A stretch of DNA of 22,497 nucleotides from RUG12395 sp045541735 (GTDB taxonomy: Bacteria > Bacillota > Clostridia > Oscillospirales > CAG-272), in the NCBI GenBank assembly GCA_045541735.1, contig JAZQJQ010000123.1:1-22497 (forward strand), read 5' to 3'. This document shows, piece after piece, positions 8,477 to 15,824 of the stretch. The position numbers and the translations under genes are program-made. Below the pieces are notes generated by a model. The model searched no databases, was not told where the DNA came from, and saw only the letters and a program-made list of their open reading frames with translations. Each line of letters begins with the position of its first letter. Position 1 is the stretch's first letter.

Positions 8477-9766
8477 ATGACTAACACACAGTTAACCGCG
8501 AAGGCGGTCAAGGATGCGGCAATTTTTGCCGCATCCTCAACATTGGAAATAAGAAACGCGGCACTCCTTCGCGCGGCGGACCTTCTTATTGACCGTAAGG
8601 ATGAGATACTTGCGGCAAATGAAGAGGATATGACTGCCGCAAAGAACGGCGGCCTTGCACAGCCTCTTATCAAAAGACTGTCGCTTTCCGAGAGCAAGCT
8701 TGAATCGCTTGTTTGCGGACTGCGCGATCTTGTAGCGTTGAAAGATCCTAACGGTAAGCTGCGATTTGCGCGTAAGCTTGATGACGCACTGGTGCTTAAA
8801 TGTGTTTCATGTCCTATCGGTGTGATCGGAGTAGTATTCGAATCGCGTCCCGAGGCACTCGTTCAGATCGCAGGTCTTTGCATAAAGAGCGGTAACGGCG
8901 CAATTCTGAAAGGCGGAAGCGAGGCACTTAATTCGAACCGCGTGCTTTTTGACGTTATGCAGACCGCCGCAAGAGAGGCGGGATTGCCGGAAAACTGCCT
9001 TGCACTTCTTGAGAGCCGCGAGCAGATATCCGAGCTTCTTGCCTGCGAGGGATACGTTGATCTGCTCATTCCCCGCGGAAGCAATTCTTTTGTGCGTTAC
9101 ATAATGGATAATACAAATATTCCCGTGATGGGTCACGCCGCCGGCGTTTGCCACGTTTACGTTGACGAATTTGCCGATCCCGTCAAAGCGGCGCGTATAG
9201 TATGCGATGCGAAAACTCAGTATCCCGCCGCGTGTAACGCCGTTGAAACGCTTCTTTTGCACGAAAGCGCGGCAAAAGCCTTCTTTGAAGAATACGAAAA
9301 GATCAGATCCGGTTTTCCCAAGATCATTATCCGTGCTTACGGCGAGGCGGCTAAGCTAACCGAATGCGAGCAGGGAAGTGATGAAGATTTCGGCAAGGAA
9401 TTTTCCGATAATATCCTTGCGCTCAAACTGGTTTCATCCGCCGAAGAGGCTATCGCGCACATAAACCGCTACGGCAGCCGTCACACTGACTGTATCGTTA
9501 CTGAAAACGAAAGAGTTGCGGAGCTTTTCTTCCGCCTTGTTGATTCTGCGGGAGTTTACCGTAATTGCTCGACAAGATTTGCCGACGGATTCCGATACGG
9601 CTTCGGTGCAGAGGTGGGCATCAGCACCTCCAAGCTGCACGCAAGAGGTCCGGTAGGACTCGACGGACTTGTTACCTACAAGTATATTCTTGAAGGTGAC
9701 GGTCATATCGTCGGGGATTATGCTTCGGGCAAGCGTACCTTTAAGCACGAAGATATTGTTGATTGA
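8477..9766 (+). CDS. proA: Gamma-glutamyl phosphate reductase (ProA)
   Basis: This enzyme reduces gamma-glutamyl phosphate to glutamate-5-semialdehyde with NADPH in proline synthesis. Family hallmarks are clear: VFESRPEALVQIA, LKGGSEA, VMGHAAGVCHVYVDE, the catalytic cysteine in YPAACNAVETLL (Cys253 from this start), and the C-terminal FGAEVGISTSKLHARGPVGL. The length (429 residues from ATG 8477) is normal. A GTG at 8468 overlaps the mrp stop by four bases and would add three residues; both starts are possible. The ATG is preferred slightly because GAGTGA (8466-8471) sits about 5 bases before it. The usual partner proB (glutamate 5-kinase) is not in the window. The gene is cotranscribed with mrp and the following hydrolase gene. 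Confidence 0.97.
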   Translation: MTNTQLTAKAVKDAAIFAASSTLEIRNAALLRAADLLIDRKDEILAANEEDMTAAKNGGLAQPLIKRLSLSESKLESLVCGLRDLVALKDPNGKLRFARKLDDALVLKCVSCPIGVIGVVFESRPEALVQIAGLCIKSGNGAILKGGSEALNSNRVLFDVMQTAAREAGLPENCLALLESREQISELLACEGYVDLLIPRGSNSFVRYIMDNTNIPVMGHAAGVCHVYVDEFADPVKAARIVCDAKTQYPAACNAVETLLLHESAAKAFFEEYEKIRSGFPKIIIRAYGEAAKLTECEQGSDEDFGKEFSDNILALKLVSSAEEAIAHINRYGSRHTDCIVTENERVAELFFRLVDSAGVYRNCSTRFADGFRYGFGAEVGISTSKLHARGPVGLDGLVTYKYILEGDGHIVGDYASGKRTFKHEDIVD

Positions 9767-9776
9767 AGAGGTTATA

Positions 9777-11537
9777 ATGAAAAGATCGATTTCCTTTATC
9801 CTTGCAATCCTTTGCGTGTTTTCGCTTACTGCGTGCTCTTCCGATCCGCTTCACAACGTAACCGATGAGGTTACCGAAAGCGGAAAAATTTCCGATACGG
9901 AGAACGTTACGGATGAGGTTGCCGATTCTTCCAAAACGGAGATCAATATATCGGTCAAAAGCTCTGCAGCGAGCAATGACGTTGCGGCTCTGATGGAAAA
10001 AATGAGCAGCTTTTACTTAAAAGAAGCGACATCCGACCGCAACGATTATCCCGATTACAACGAGTGGAAGTCCGCAACATTTCAGCTTGGAATGCTTGAA
10101 GCATTTAAGGCGACCGGCAATATCGATTTTTACAGCTTCACGCTTGAAATTGCGGAAAGCTACGGTTATCTCGTAAATTACGGCATTGGAACTACGCTTC
10201 TTGACAATGCCGCGGAGATGCTTGTATATACCGAGCTTGATTCCATTACAAACGATTCCCGCAAGCTTGAGGACAGTATTCGCAATGCCGATTACACGTT
10301 AACTAAGGGCAGCTTGAATTACTCTTGGGTCGACGAGATATATATGGTATCCTCTGCTTATCAGTATCTTGCCAAGTCTACGGGTAATGCGAAGTATGCG
10401 GATATAGACTATAGCAGTTATATGAAGTGGCGCGAAAAGCTTTTCGACGAAACTGAGGGGCTTTGGTTCAGAGATTCAGATTACATTTATAACCCCAATA
10501 CCAAGTATGTCAGTGATTCCGCTACCCCCAACGTTTCCCCTAACGGTAAAAAGGTATTTTGGAGCAGGGGAAACGCTTGGGTATACGTTTCTCTTGCACG
10601 TAATCTGCGCATTATGGAGCCCGAGGGAAAGATATACGAGCAGTACCTCAGCGACTTTAAGTCAATGACTGAAGCGCTTGTAAAGTGTGTGGATGAAGGC
10701 GGCTTCTGGCATGCAAATCTTGCAGATCCCGACCACATCAATGGAATTGAAATGACCGGCACCGGCGGTTTCTGGTTTGGAATCTGCACAGGCATTGAGC
10801 TTGGTATACTTGATGCCGGAAAGTATATACCCATAGCTGACAGCATATATAAATGCGTTTCCGAAAAGGCAGTGAATGCATACGGCAGACTCGGTTACTG
10901 CCAACCTATAGGTGAAGCACCCGTTGCCGCTAAGGCAAGTGATACCAATATGTTCGGCGTCGGACTCGCATTGATGGGGGCTGCTTCTTATATGAGGCTT
11001 TGCGGAGATTATATCGTTCCCTCTCTTGATACTGCCGAGGTTTTACAGCTTGAAAAGGATCTTGCCGAGTCAGATGAGCGTCCTTATTATCTGGAACCCG
11101 GTTTTCTTAAATCCTCTGCCGTTGCAAAGGCGACCAGCGCTGCTAAAAAGGATCATGCAGAGAATACAACTGCCAAGCTTTTTGACGGAACCTACGTTTA
11201 TAAGGCGAAGGGGACCTCTTGGGTAGGCGGAGGGTTAAAAACATCCAATGTCGTGCTTGATATCACAATGCGCGAACCGATCAAGTTTTCGCATTTTGCA
11301 ATGATAACGCGTTCCTGCCGTGCGTACAAGTTCAGAGTAGAGGTCTCCGCAGACGGAACCGATTATTCTACTGTGCTTGACACAACCAACGTTAGATACA
11401 GCGGCGGAAGGTTGTACAAATGGTCTTTCGATGCTGTTGAAGACGTAAAATACATAAGATTTGTATTTACCGGTATATGGGGTAACGCGGTTGATTGGGT
11501 AACGATTAACGAGTTGTTCCTCTATGACGATAATTGA
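9777..11537 (+). CDS. Lipoprotein GH88/GH105-like hydrolase with C-terminal discoidin-like domain
   Basis: This 586-residue protein resembles unsaturated rhamnogalacturonyl/glucuronyl hydrolases (GH105, GH88), which remove the unsaturated uronic acid left by pectin or glycosaminoglycan lyases. It starts with a lipoprotein signal ending in LTAC (Cys20), then a Thr/Ser/Glu-rich linker (about 21-65), then an (alpha/alpha)6-barrel region (about 68-410). Family segments are WVDEIYM (184-190, with Asp186 a likely catalytic acid), FWSRGNAWV (261-269), FWHANL (310-315) and EMTGTGGFWFGICTGIELG (325-343). Residues about 455-586 look like an F5/8 type C (CBM32-like) sugar-binding domain. The ATG at 9777 is set by GAAGAGG (9766-9772) and the signal peptide; the open frame extends upstream into proA and is not used. 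It is the last gene of the cluster. The exact substrate is not known. Confidence 0.85.
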   Translation: MKRSISFILAILCVFSLTACSSDPLHNVTDEVTESGKISDTENVTDEVADSSKTEINISVKSSAASNDVAALMEKMSSFYLKEATSDRNDYPDYNEWKSATFQLGMLEAFKATGNIDFYSFTLEIAESYGYLVNYGIGTTLLDNAAEMLVYTELDSITNDSRKLEDSIRNADYTLTKGSLNYSWVDEIYMVSSAYQYLAKSTGNAKYADIDYSSYMKWREKLFDETEGLWFRDSDYIYNPNTKYVSDSATPNVSPNGKKVFWSRGNAWVYVSLARNLRIMEPEGKIYEQYLSDFKSMTEALVKCVDEGGFWHANLADPDHINGIEMTGTGGFWFGICTGIELGILDAGKYIPIADSIYKCVSEKAVNAYGRLGYCQPIGEAPVAAKASDTNMFGVGLALMGAASYMRLCGDYIVPSLDTAEVLQLEKDLAESDERPYYLEPGFLKSSAVAKATSAAKKDHAENTTAKLFDGTYVYKAKGTSWVGGGLKTSNVVLDITMREPIKFSHFAMITRSCRAYKFRVEVSADGTDYSTVLDTTNVRYSGGRLYKWSFDAVEDVKYIRFVFTGIWGNAVDWVTINELFLYDDN

Positions 11538-11552
11538 CGTGCGTATGCCGTT

Positions 11553-11581
11553 TTGTTGCGAGTAATACTGTAGTATATACT
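11553..11581 (+). promoter_or_regulatory. Possible promoter for the wecB operon
   Basis: TTGTTG (11553-11558), a 17-base spacer and TATACT (11576-11581) lie in the 119-base gap before wecB. The -35 match is weak. No terminator is seen after the hydrolase gene, so read-through from upstream is also possible. Confidence 0.4.
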
Positions 11582-11656
11582 CTCGATATTCACCGGTATG
11601 ACTTGGAAACTATATCTGAAATGTTTATATTCGGTAACTAAAATAAGGAATGGTGA

Positions 11657-12760
11657 ATGACTGTGAAAAAGGTAATGCTTGTCTTCGGCACAAGACCCGA
11701 GGCAATTAAAATGTGTCCCCTTGTTAATGAACTCAAAACGAGAACGAACGTTGAGACGGTCGTGTGCGTCACCGGACAGCACCGTCAGATGCTCGATCAG
11801 GTACTTGATGCTTTCGGTGTTTCTCCCGATTACGATCTCTCCATAATGAAGGATAAGCAGACGCTTTTTGATATCACAACTAATATTCTGACCGGTATCG
11901 GCTCGGTACTTGATGAAGTTAAGCCGGACGTTGTGCTTGTGCACGGTGATACTTCCACCACTTTTGTAACTGCCCTTGCGTGCTTTTATAAGCAGATACC
12001 CGTCGGACACGTAGAGGCGGGGCTCCGTACTTATAATATCTGGAGTCCGTATCCCGAGGAATTCAACCGTCAGGCTGTAGGTATCGTTGCTAAATATAAT
12101 TTTTCTCCCACAGAGCTTTCAAAAGAGAATCTTTTGAAAGAGGGAAAGGATCCCGCAAGCATTTACGTGACCGGTAATACGGCTATTGACGCTCTCAAGA
12201 CTACCGTGCGCGAGGATTATTCGCATGCGGAGCTTGAGTGGGCAAAGGACAGCCGCCTTATTATGATAACCGCACACAGACGTGAAAATCTGGGTGAGCC
12301 TATGCACAATATGTTCCGTGCTATCCGCAGAGTAATGGACGAACATAAGGACGTTAAGGCTATATATCCCATACATATGAATCCCGTTGTCCGCAAGGCG
12401 GCAGACGAGGAGCTTGGAGATTGCGACCGTATACACATAATCGAACCTCTTGAAGTGCTGGATTTCCATAATTTCCTCGCCCGCAGCTTTATGATACTTA
12501 CGGATAGCGGCGGAATTCAGGAGGAAGCGCCTTCTCTTGGAAAGCCGGTTCTTGTTATGCGCGACACAACTGAGCGTCCTGAGGGGATTAAAGCCGGTAC
12601 GCTCAAGCTTGTCGGAACCGACGAGCAGGTCATTTATGAAAATTTCAAGCTTTTGCTTGAAGATAAAGATGCCTACGATGCCATGTCCAAGGCAAGCAAT
12701 CCATACGGAGACGGATTTGCCTGCAAGCGTATTGCTGATATTTTGGAGAAGGATCTTTGA
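11657..12760 (+). CDS. wecB: UDP-N-acetylglucosamine 2-epimerase (non-hydrolysing)
   Basis: This 367-residue cytoplasmic enzyme interconverts UDP-GlcNAc and UDP-ManNAc, the entry point to ManNAc-containing teichoic acid linkage units, capsule or other surface glycans. Recognisable motifs are GTRPEAIKM (11-19), VHGDTSTT (95-102, Asp98), VEAGLRT (119-125, Glu120), PYPEEFNR (131-138), VTGNTAIDAL (171-180), ITAHRREN (204-211, His207) and TDSGGIQEEAPSLGKPVLV (282-300), together covering the known catalytic acids and UDP-binding residues. The length is that of the family. The start is preceded by an AAGGA about 8 bases upstream. The next gene starts inside its stop codon (TGATG), so it is translationally coupled to the Card1-like protein. 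WecB and MnaA are names for the same activity. Confidence 0.96.
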   Translation: MTVKKVMLVFGTRPEAIKMCPLVNELKTRTNVETVVCVTGQHRQMLDQVLDAFGVSPDYDLSIMKDKQTLFDITTNILTGIGSVLDEVKPDVVLVHGDTSTTFVTALACFYKQIPVGHVEAGLRTYNIWSPYPEEFNRQAVGIVAKYNFSPTELSKENLLKEGKDPASIYVTGNTAIDALKTTVREDYSHAELEWAKDSRLIMITAHRRENLGEPMHNMFRAIRRVMDEHKDVKAIYPIHMNPVVRKAADEELGDCDRIHIIEPLEVLDFHNFLARSFMILTDSGGIQEEAPSLGKPVLVMRDTTERPEGIKAGTLKLVGTDEQVIYENFKLLLEDKDAYDAMSKASNPYGDGFACKRIADILEKDL

Positions 12761-13998
12761 TGACTTACATTCATTTCTTCGATTCCATAGCCATTGAGAG
12801 TGTTTGCGCCTGCCTTGCTTCTCCACCTGAGAAGCTGATCGTTATAGGTAGCAACGGTAATGCAATGCGAAGATACGCGCGTGCAGTTGCATCGATGCTG
12901 CACAGACGCGGCTTTATTATCGATACTGAGGTAAGAACAGTTTCCTCAAACAGCCTTCAGTCTGTGTACTCATTACTTTGTGAGATTATGGACAAAGAAG
13001 GGAATTGCTCGTTTTGCCTTAACGGAGGCGATGAGCTTGCGCTCGTTGCGGTTGGTATGCTCCACGCAAAATACGGTACAAGACCGAAGCTTCACCGCTT
13101 TAATCTGTTTCGCGGTACCGTTGTTGACTTGCATAAAGATGGCAGAGAGGATTTTTTTGAGGCACCGCATATTTCCGTTGAAGAGATCATTGTTCTTTTT
13201 GGAGGGAAGATCGTTTACGAAAACGAAAAGCCGGAAGGCACTCGGAGGTGGGACCTCAATTCTGGCTTTGTGTCTGATATAAAAAAGGCCTGGGATATAT
13301 GCAAGGTCAACACCAAAACCTGGAATAACCTTGCAAGTGCACTTGGCGTTCTCCGTTCGCACCGCAGTGAGGCTGATGGCGTTAGGTGTTCTATGCCCGT
13401 TTGCGAATATGAGAATGCTATGAAGGCTGAGAACGGGCGCGTATTTTATTCCGAACCGTTGTTGCGCAAATTGATAAAGTCCGGTCTTGTAACCGATTAT
13501 TCTAAAAGCTCCGTATTTTCCGTAACGTTTAAAGACGAACAGGTAATGCGATTGCTTACCGTTGCGGGACTTTCTCTTGAATTATATGTATTTCTTGCGG
13601 CAAAAAATGCCTCATCCCGTGGAAAAAAGACTTATGATGACGTTCTCAACGGTGTTTTTATAGATTGGGACGGCATAGTCACATCCGATGGATCGACTTT
13701 CGATACAGAGAATGAGATAGATATAATGATGATGCGCGGAGGAGTTCCCGTTTTTGTATCCTGCAAGAACGGTTATTTCGATTCCAATGAACTATATAAG
13801 CTAAGCTCCGTTGCAGAGCGATTTGGTGGAAAACGAGCAAAAAAAGTGTTGGTAACGTCTTCTATCTCTTCGCTCGGCAGATCTGCGAATTATATTCGCG
13901 AGCGTGCTGCCGATATGGGGATAACGCTTATCGATAACATAAAAACGTTATCGGAATCGGAGCTTTCTAAAAGGCTTTCCTCTCTTTGGATCACTTGA
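12760..13998 (+). CDS. Card1-like (DUF1887) CARF plus PD-(D/E)XK nuclease-like protein
   Basis: This 412-residue protein has the design of the Card1/Can2 (DUF1887) group. The N-terminal half looks like a CARF Rossmann domain: a hydrophobic strand and glycine turn at 26-36 (LIVIGSNGNAM) and NGGDELALVAVGML at 88-101, equivalent to the NxTGGTK ligand loop of CARF proteins. A middle region (about 160-265) links to a C-terminal restriction-endonuclease fold (about 266-412): Glu274 in GLSLELYVF, NEIDIMM (318-324, Asp321), VFVSCKNG (331-338, Lys336) and ELYKLSSVAERFGGKRAKK (344-362). The ExK glutamate reads Ser334. Known relatives are DNA/RNA nucleases switched on by cyclic oligoadenylates in type III CRISPR defence; no CRISPR or cas gene is in this window. 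The ATG lies in the wecB stop (TGATG), with GGAGAAGG at 12745-12752. Confidence 0.75.
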   Translation: MTYIHFFDSIAIESVCACLASPPEKLIVIGSNGNAMRRYARAVASMLHRRGFIIDTEVRTVSSNSLQSVYSLLCEIMDKEGNCSFCLNGGDELALVAVGMLHAKYGTRPKLHRFNLFRGTVVDLHKDGREDFFEAPHISVEEIIVLFGGKIVYENEKPEGTRRWDLNSGFVSDIKKAWDICKVNTKTWNNLASALGVLRSHRSEADGVRCSMPVCEYENAMKAENGRVFYSEPLLRKLIKSGLVTDYSKSSVFSVTFKDEQVMRLLTVAGLSLELYVFLAAKNASSRGKKTYDDVLNGVFIDWDGIVTSDGSTFDTENEIDIMMMRGGVPVFVSCKNGYFDSNELYKLSSVAERFGGKRAKKVLVTSSISSLGRSANYIRERAADMGITLIDNIKTLSESELSKRLSSLWIT

Positions 13999-14018
13999 AC
14001 AAAAAAGTGTGATTTTTT
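13992..14018 (+). terminator. Weak possible terminator after the Card1-like gene
   Basis: A short CACTT (13992-13996) and AAGTG (14005-14009) stem with an 8-base loop is followed by TGA and six T (14013-14018). The stem is only five weak pairs and begins inside the stop region, so this is a tentative call. Confidence 0.3.
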
Positions 14019-14028
14019 GTAAAAATAT

Positions 14029-14057
14029 TTGACAAGCCGTAATTTGTGTGTTATAAT
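14029..14057 (+). promoter_or_regulatory. Near-perfect sigma-A promoter for the cohesin-like gene
   Basis: TTGACA (14029-14034), a 17-base spacer and TATAAT (14052-14057) match consensus at every position. The site lies 33 bases before the start codon and defines a new transcription unit that ends at the strong terminator at 15676-15706. Confidence 0.92.
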
Positions 14058-14090
14058 CTAATATTGTAAAATATTATGCTTGGAGGCACA

Positions 14091-15551
14091 ATGAAAAGCT
14101 TAAACAGATGTTTAATTTTTATGCTTGCTTGCGTACTTTGCTTTTGCGGATCCTTTGTTTTTGTCTCCGCTGCCGATAACGGTGTTATAACCGTTGGCGA
14201 TGCCGAGGGGTATCCCGGAGATATTGTAGCGATCCCGATTTCCGTTTCCGCACTTCCGAGCAATGGTTTTGCCGCAGGTACTTTTGTTGTTAGCTTCGGT
14301 GAAAATCTTGAGTACGTTAATACTGTACAATGTGATGATAATTACGGTACGCTTACATTCGGAAGACCTTCCGATGCAAATGCTGATAAGAACAGTTTTA
14401 ATATTCTGTGCTTCTCCGGTTTGGCGGATAAGAATTACAGTTATACCAGACAGATGGTTACCGTTTACTTCAGAGTGAAGTCGAACGCTCTCCCAAATGA
14501 TGACGTTTCGAAAAATGCGGTGTCTGTTTCTACCACGGACAGCGTTAATAAAAACCAGGTCGAAGTCGGATTTGATTGTGTTGCTGGATATGTTGGTATT
14601 TGTGCCCGTTCTTCCGAGCTTGGTGATAAGCTTGTCGGCCACAGCCTTACTCTTGAAGGTGAGATCTCTCTGAACTTCCACGTCAGCTCGTCTGATGATC
14701 TCCTTGCAAACGATGCGGCTTTTGTTGAATATACCATTAACGGAACAGAGCCTACTGTCATTACCGAAAAGCTTTCTGACTGCACAAAGGATGTGAACGG
14801 CAATCTCGTTCTTTCTTGCCAGCTGCCTGCTCCCATGTGGTCGCGGACAGTTACTGCAAGGGTATCCGACGGTAACGGCAACTACGGAGATACGTATACG
14901 TATTCCGTTAAAAATTACGCTATGTATATGCTTTCCGGTAACTATACGACCGGTGACGGCGCAAACGACTCTGCACTCAAGGAGCTCTGCGTAGCGCTTC
15001 TCAATTACGGCGGCTATTCGCAGAAATATTTCTCGTATTTCTCCGATAACGAAGCAGACCTCGCAAACGGAAACATCGTCTTCGGAAATAACAGTTTGAT
15101 AAGCGAGCTTGTATCCGATGAATTTGATCCCGATATCAAGGCCGATAGCTCCGCAAGACTCAGCGGCGAATGTGACGGTATTGCTTATGCTGGTGTTAAC
15201 GTCGCAGTTGATGCTGCTACTGCTATAACCCATTATTTTAACGTTGACGGCAAAGCTTCCGATTACGTGTTTACTCTGACAAGCCCCGTTGCCGATGATG
15301 CTGTCCTTTCTCCTTATGAGCATGAGGGAATGATCGCTGTCAATATCAACAATATTCCTGCAGCTTATCTTGATGTACCTTATACCATCACTGCAACTTC
15401 CGTTGAAGGCGATGGAGGAAGCATTTCAGTTACATACAGTGTACGCAGTTATATGGCTCACAATTTAGATAATCCGAATGAAGACCTCGGCAATCTCATT
15501 AGAGCCATGTATCTTTACAGCGAAGCCGCTGATTCTTATTTCGGAAAGTGA
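14091..15551 (+). CDS. Secreted cohesin-like domain protein
   Basis: This 486-residue exported protein starts with a signal peptide (1-27, cleavage likely after VSA). A cohesin-like beta-sandwich follows (about 33-170): GDAEGYPGDIVAIPISV (36-52) and FVVSFGENLEYVNTV (65-79) fit the start of type I/II cohesins, which bind dockerins in cellulosomes. The rest resembles a two-part module I know from many clostridial secreted proteins: 182-315 (SLTLEGEISLNFHV to YTYSVKNYAMYML and ALLNYGGYSQKYFSYF) and 350-486 (ITHYFNVDGKASDY, YTITATSVEG, MYLYSEAADSYF). No dockerin, sortase motif or membrane anchor is visible, so how it is held at the surface is unclear. GGAGG at 14082-14086 fixes the ATG at 14091 over the ATG 15 bases upstream. 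It is directly followed by a small peptide gene. The partner dockerins are unknown. Confidence 0.8.
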   Translation: MKSLNRCLIFMLACVLCFCGSFVFVSAADNGVITVGDAEGYPGDIVAIPISVSALPSNGFAAGTFVVSFGENLEYVNTVQCDDNYGTLTFGRPSDANADKNSFNILCFSGLADKNYSYTRQMVTVYFRVKSNALPNDDVSKNAVSVSTTDSVNKNQVEVGFDCVAGYVGICARSSELGDKLVGHSLTLEGEISLNFHVSSSDDLLANDAAFVEYTINGTEPTVITEKLSDCTKDVNGNLVLSCQLPAPMWSRTVTARVSDGNGNYGDTYTYSVKNYAMYMLSGNYTTGDGANDSALKELCVALLNYGGYSQKYFSYFSDNEADLANGNIVFGNNSLISELVSDEFDPDIKADSSARLSGECDGIAYAGVNVAVDAATAITHYFNVDGKASDYVFTLTSPVADDAVLSPYEHEGMIAVNINNIPAAYLDVPYTITATSVEGDGGSISVTYSVRSYMAHNLDNPNEDLGNLIRAMYLYSEAADSYFGK

Positions 15552-15559
15552 GGATGGTT

Positions 15560-15673
15560 ATGAAGGAACAATATATCGCACCTGCAGTTGAGATAACCGA
15601 GCTCCCCGAAGTAAAGACAGAGTCGATCAGTAATTGGAATCTTGCCATTAATACCGATTGGTTTAACAGCTGA
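15560..15673 (+). CDS. Small 37-residue peptide gene
   Basis: This short frame begins at ATG 15560, nine bases after the cohesin-like stop, and encodes 37 residues beginning MKEQYIAPAVEITELPEV and ending NTDWFNS. AGTGAGG (15547-15553), overlapping the upstream stop codon, is an ideal ribosome site for it with 6 bases of spacing; an in-frame ATG at 15554 is too close to that site. The stop lies two bases before the terminator stem, so it is the last frame of the transcript. The peptide is acidic in the first half, with no signal peptide, membrane helix or cysteine. The opening pattern, a tyrosine then x-x-Pro-x-x-Glu-Ile, recalls small clostridial peptides of unknown role; this is from memory and weak. 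A RiPP-like precursor or regulatory peptide is possible, but no maturase is nearby. Confidence 0.65.
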   Translation: MKEQYIAPAVEITELPEVKTESISNWNLAINTDWFNS

Positions 15674-15675
15674 TC

Positions 15676-15706
15676 AAAAAGACCGCATTTTATGCGGTCT
15701 TTTTTT
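15676..15706 (+). terminator. Strong intrinsic terminator
   Basis: A perfect GACCGCAT/ATGCGGTC stem, extended by five A-T pairs at its base (arms 15676-15688 and 15692-15704) with a TTT loop, runs straight into a T-tract reaching 15706. The A-tract on the other arm lets it work in both directions. It closes the cohesin-like plus peptide transcription unit. Confidence 0.95.
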
Positions 15707-15752
15707 GAAATATGAACGAAATGATAACTTTTTGTCTTTTATTTGCTAACAC

Positions 15753-15781
15753 TTGAATTAGCTATCATTTAGTGATATAAT
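15753..15781 (+). promoter_or_regulatory. Sigma-A promoter for the Thr/Pro-rich lipoprotein operon
   Basis: TTGAAT (15753-15758), 17 bases, and a perfect TATAAT (15776-15781) lie 43 bases before the lipoprotein start, in the 118-base gap after the terminator. The rest of that gap is AT-rich with no further structure seen. Confidence 0.8.
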
Positions 15782-15824
15782 ATTGAAGAAAACAATTAAA
15801 ATCGATCATATAGAAAGGTGAGCA

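Noticed and set aside
9669..9776. Extended N terminus for the lipoprotein hydrolase, beginning inside proA
   Set aside because: The upstream extension would bury the lipoprotein signal; the ATG at 9777 has a correct ribosome site and signal peptide.
11538..11656. Terminator or riboswitch in the gap before wecB
   Set aside because: No stem with a following T-run and no known aptamer pattern was found; only a weak promoter match is reported.
12760..14090. CRISPR array or leader near the Card1-like gene
   Set aside because: No direct repeats with regular spacers are present on either strand near it; the downstream gap is only 92 bases and holds a promoter.
14112..15323. Long open frame (403 codons) on the minus strand over the cohesin-like gene
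   Set aside because: It lies opposite a gene with a signal peptide, strong ribosome site and consensus promoter; its own translation shows no signal or domain and looks like a codon-bias shadow.
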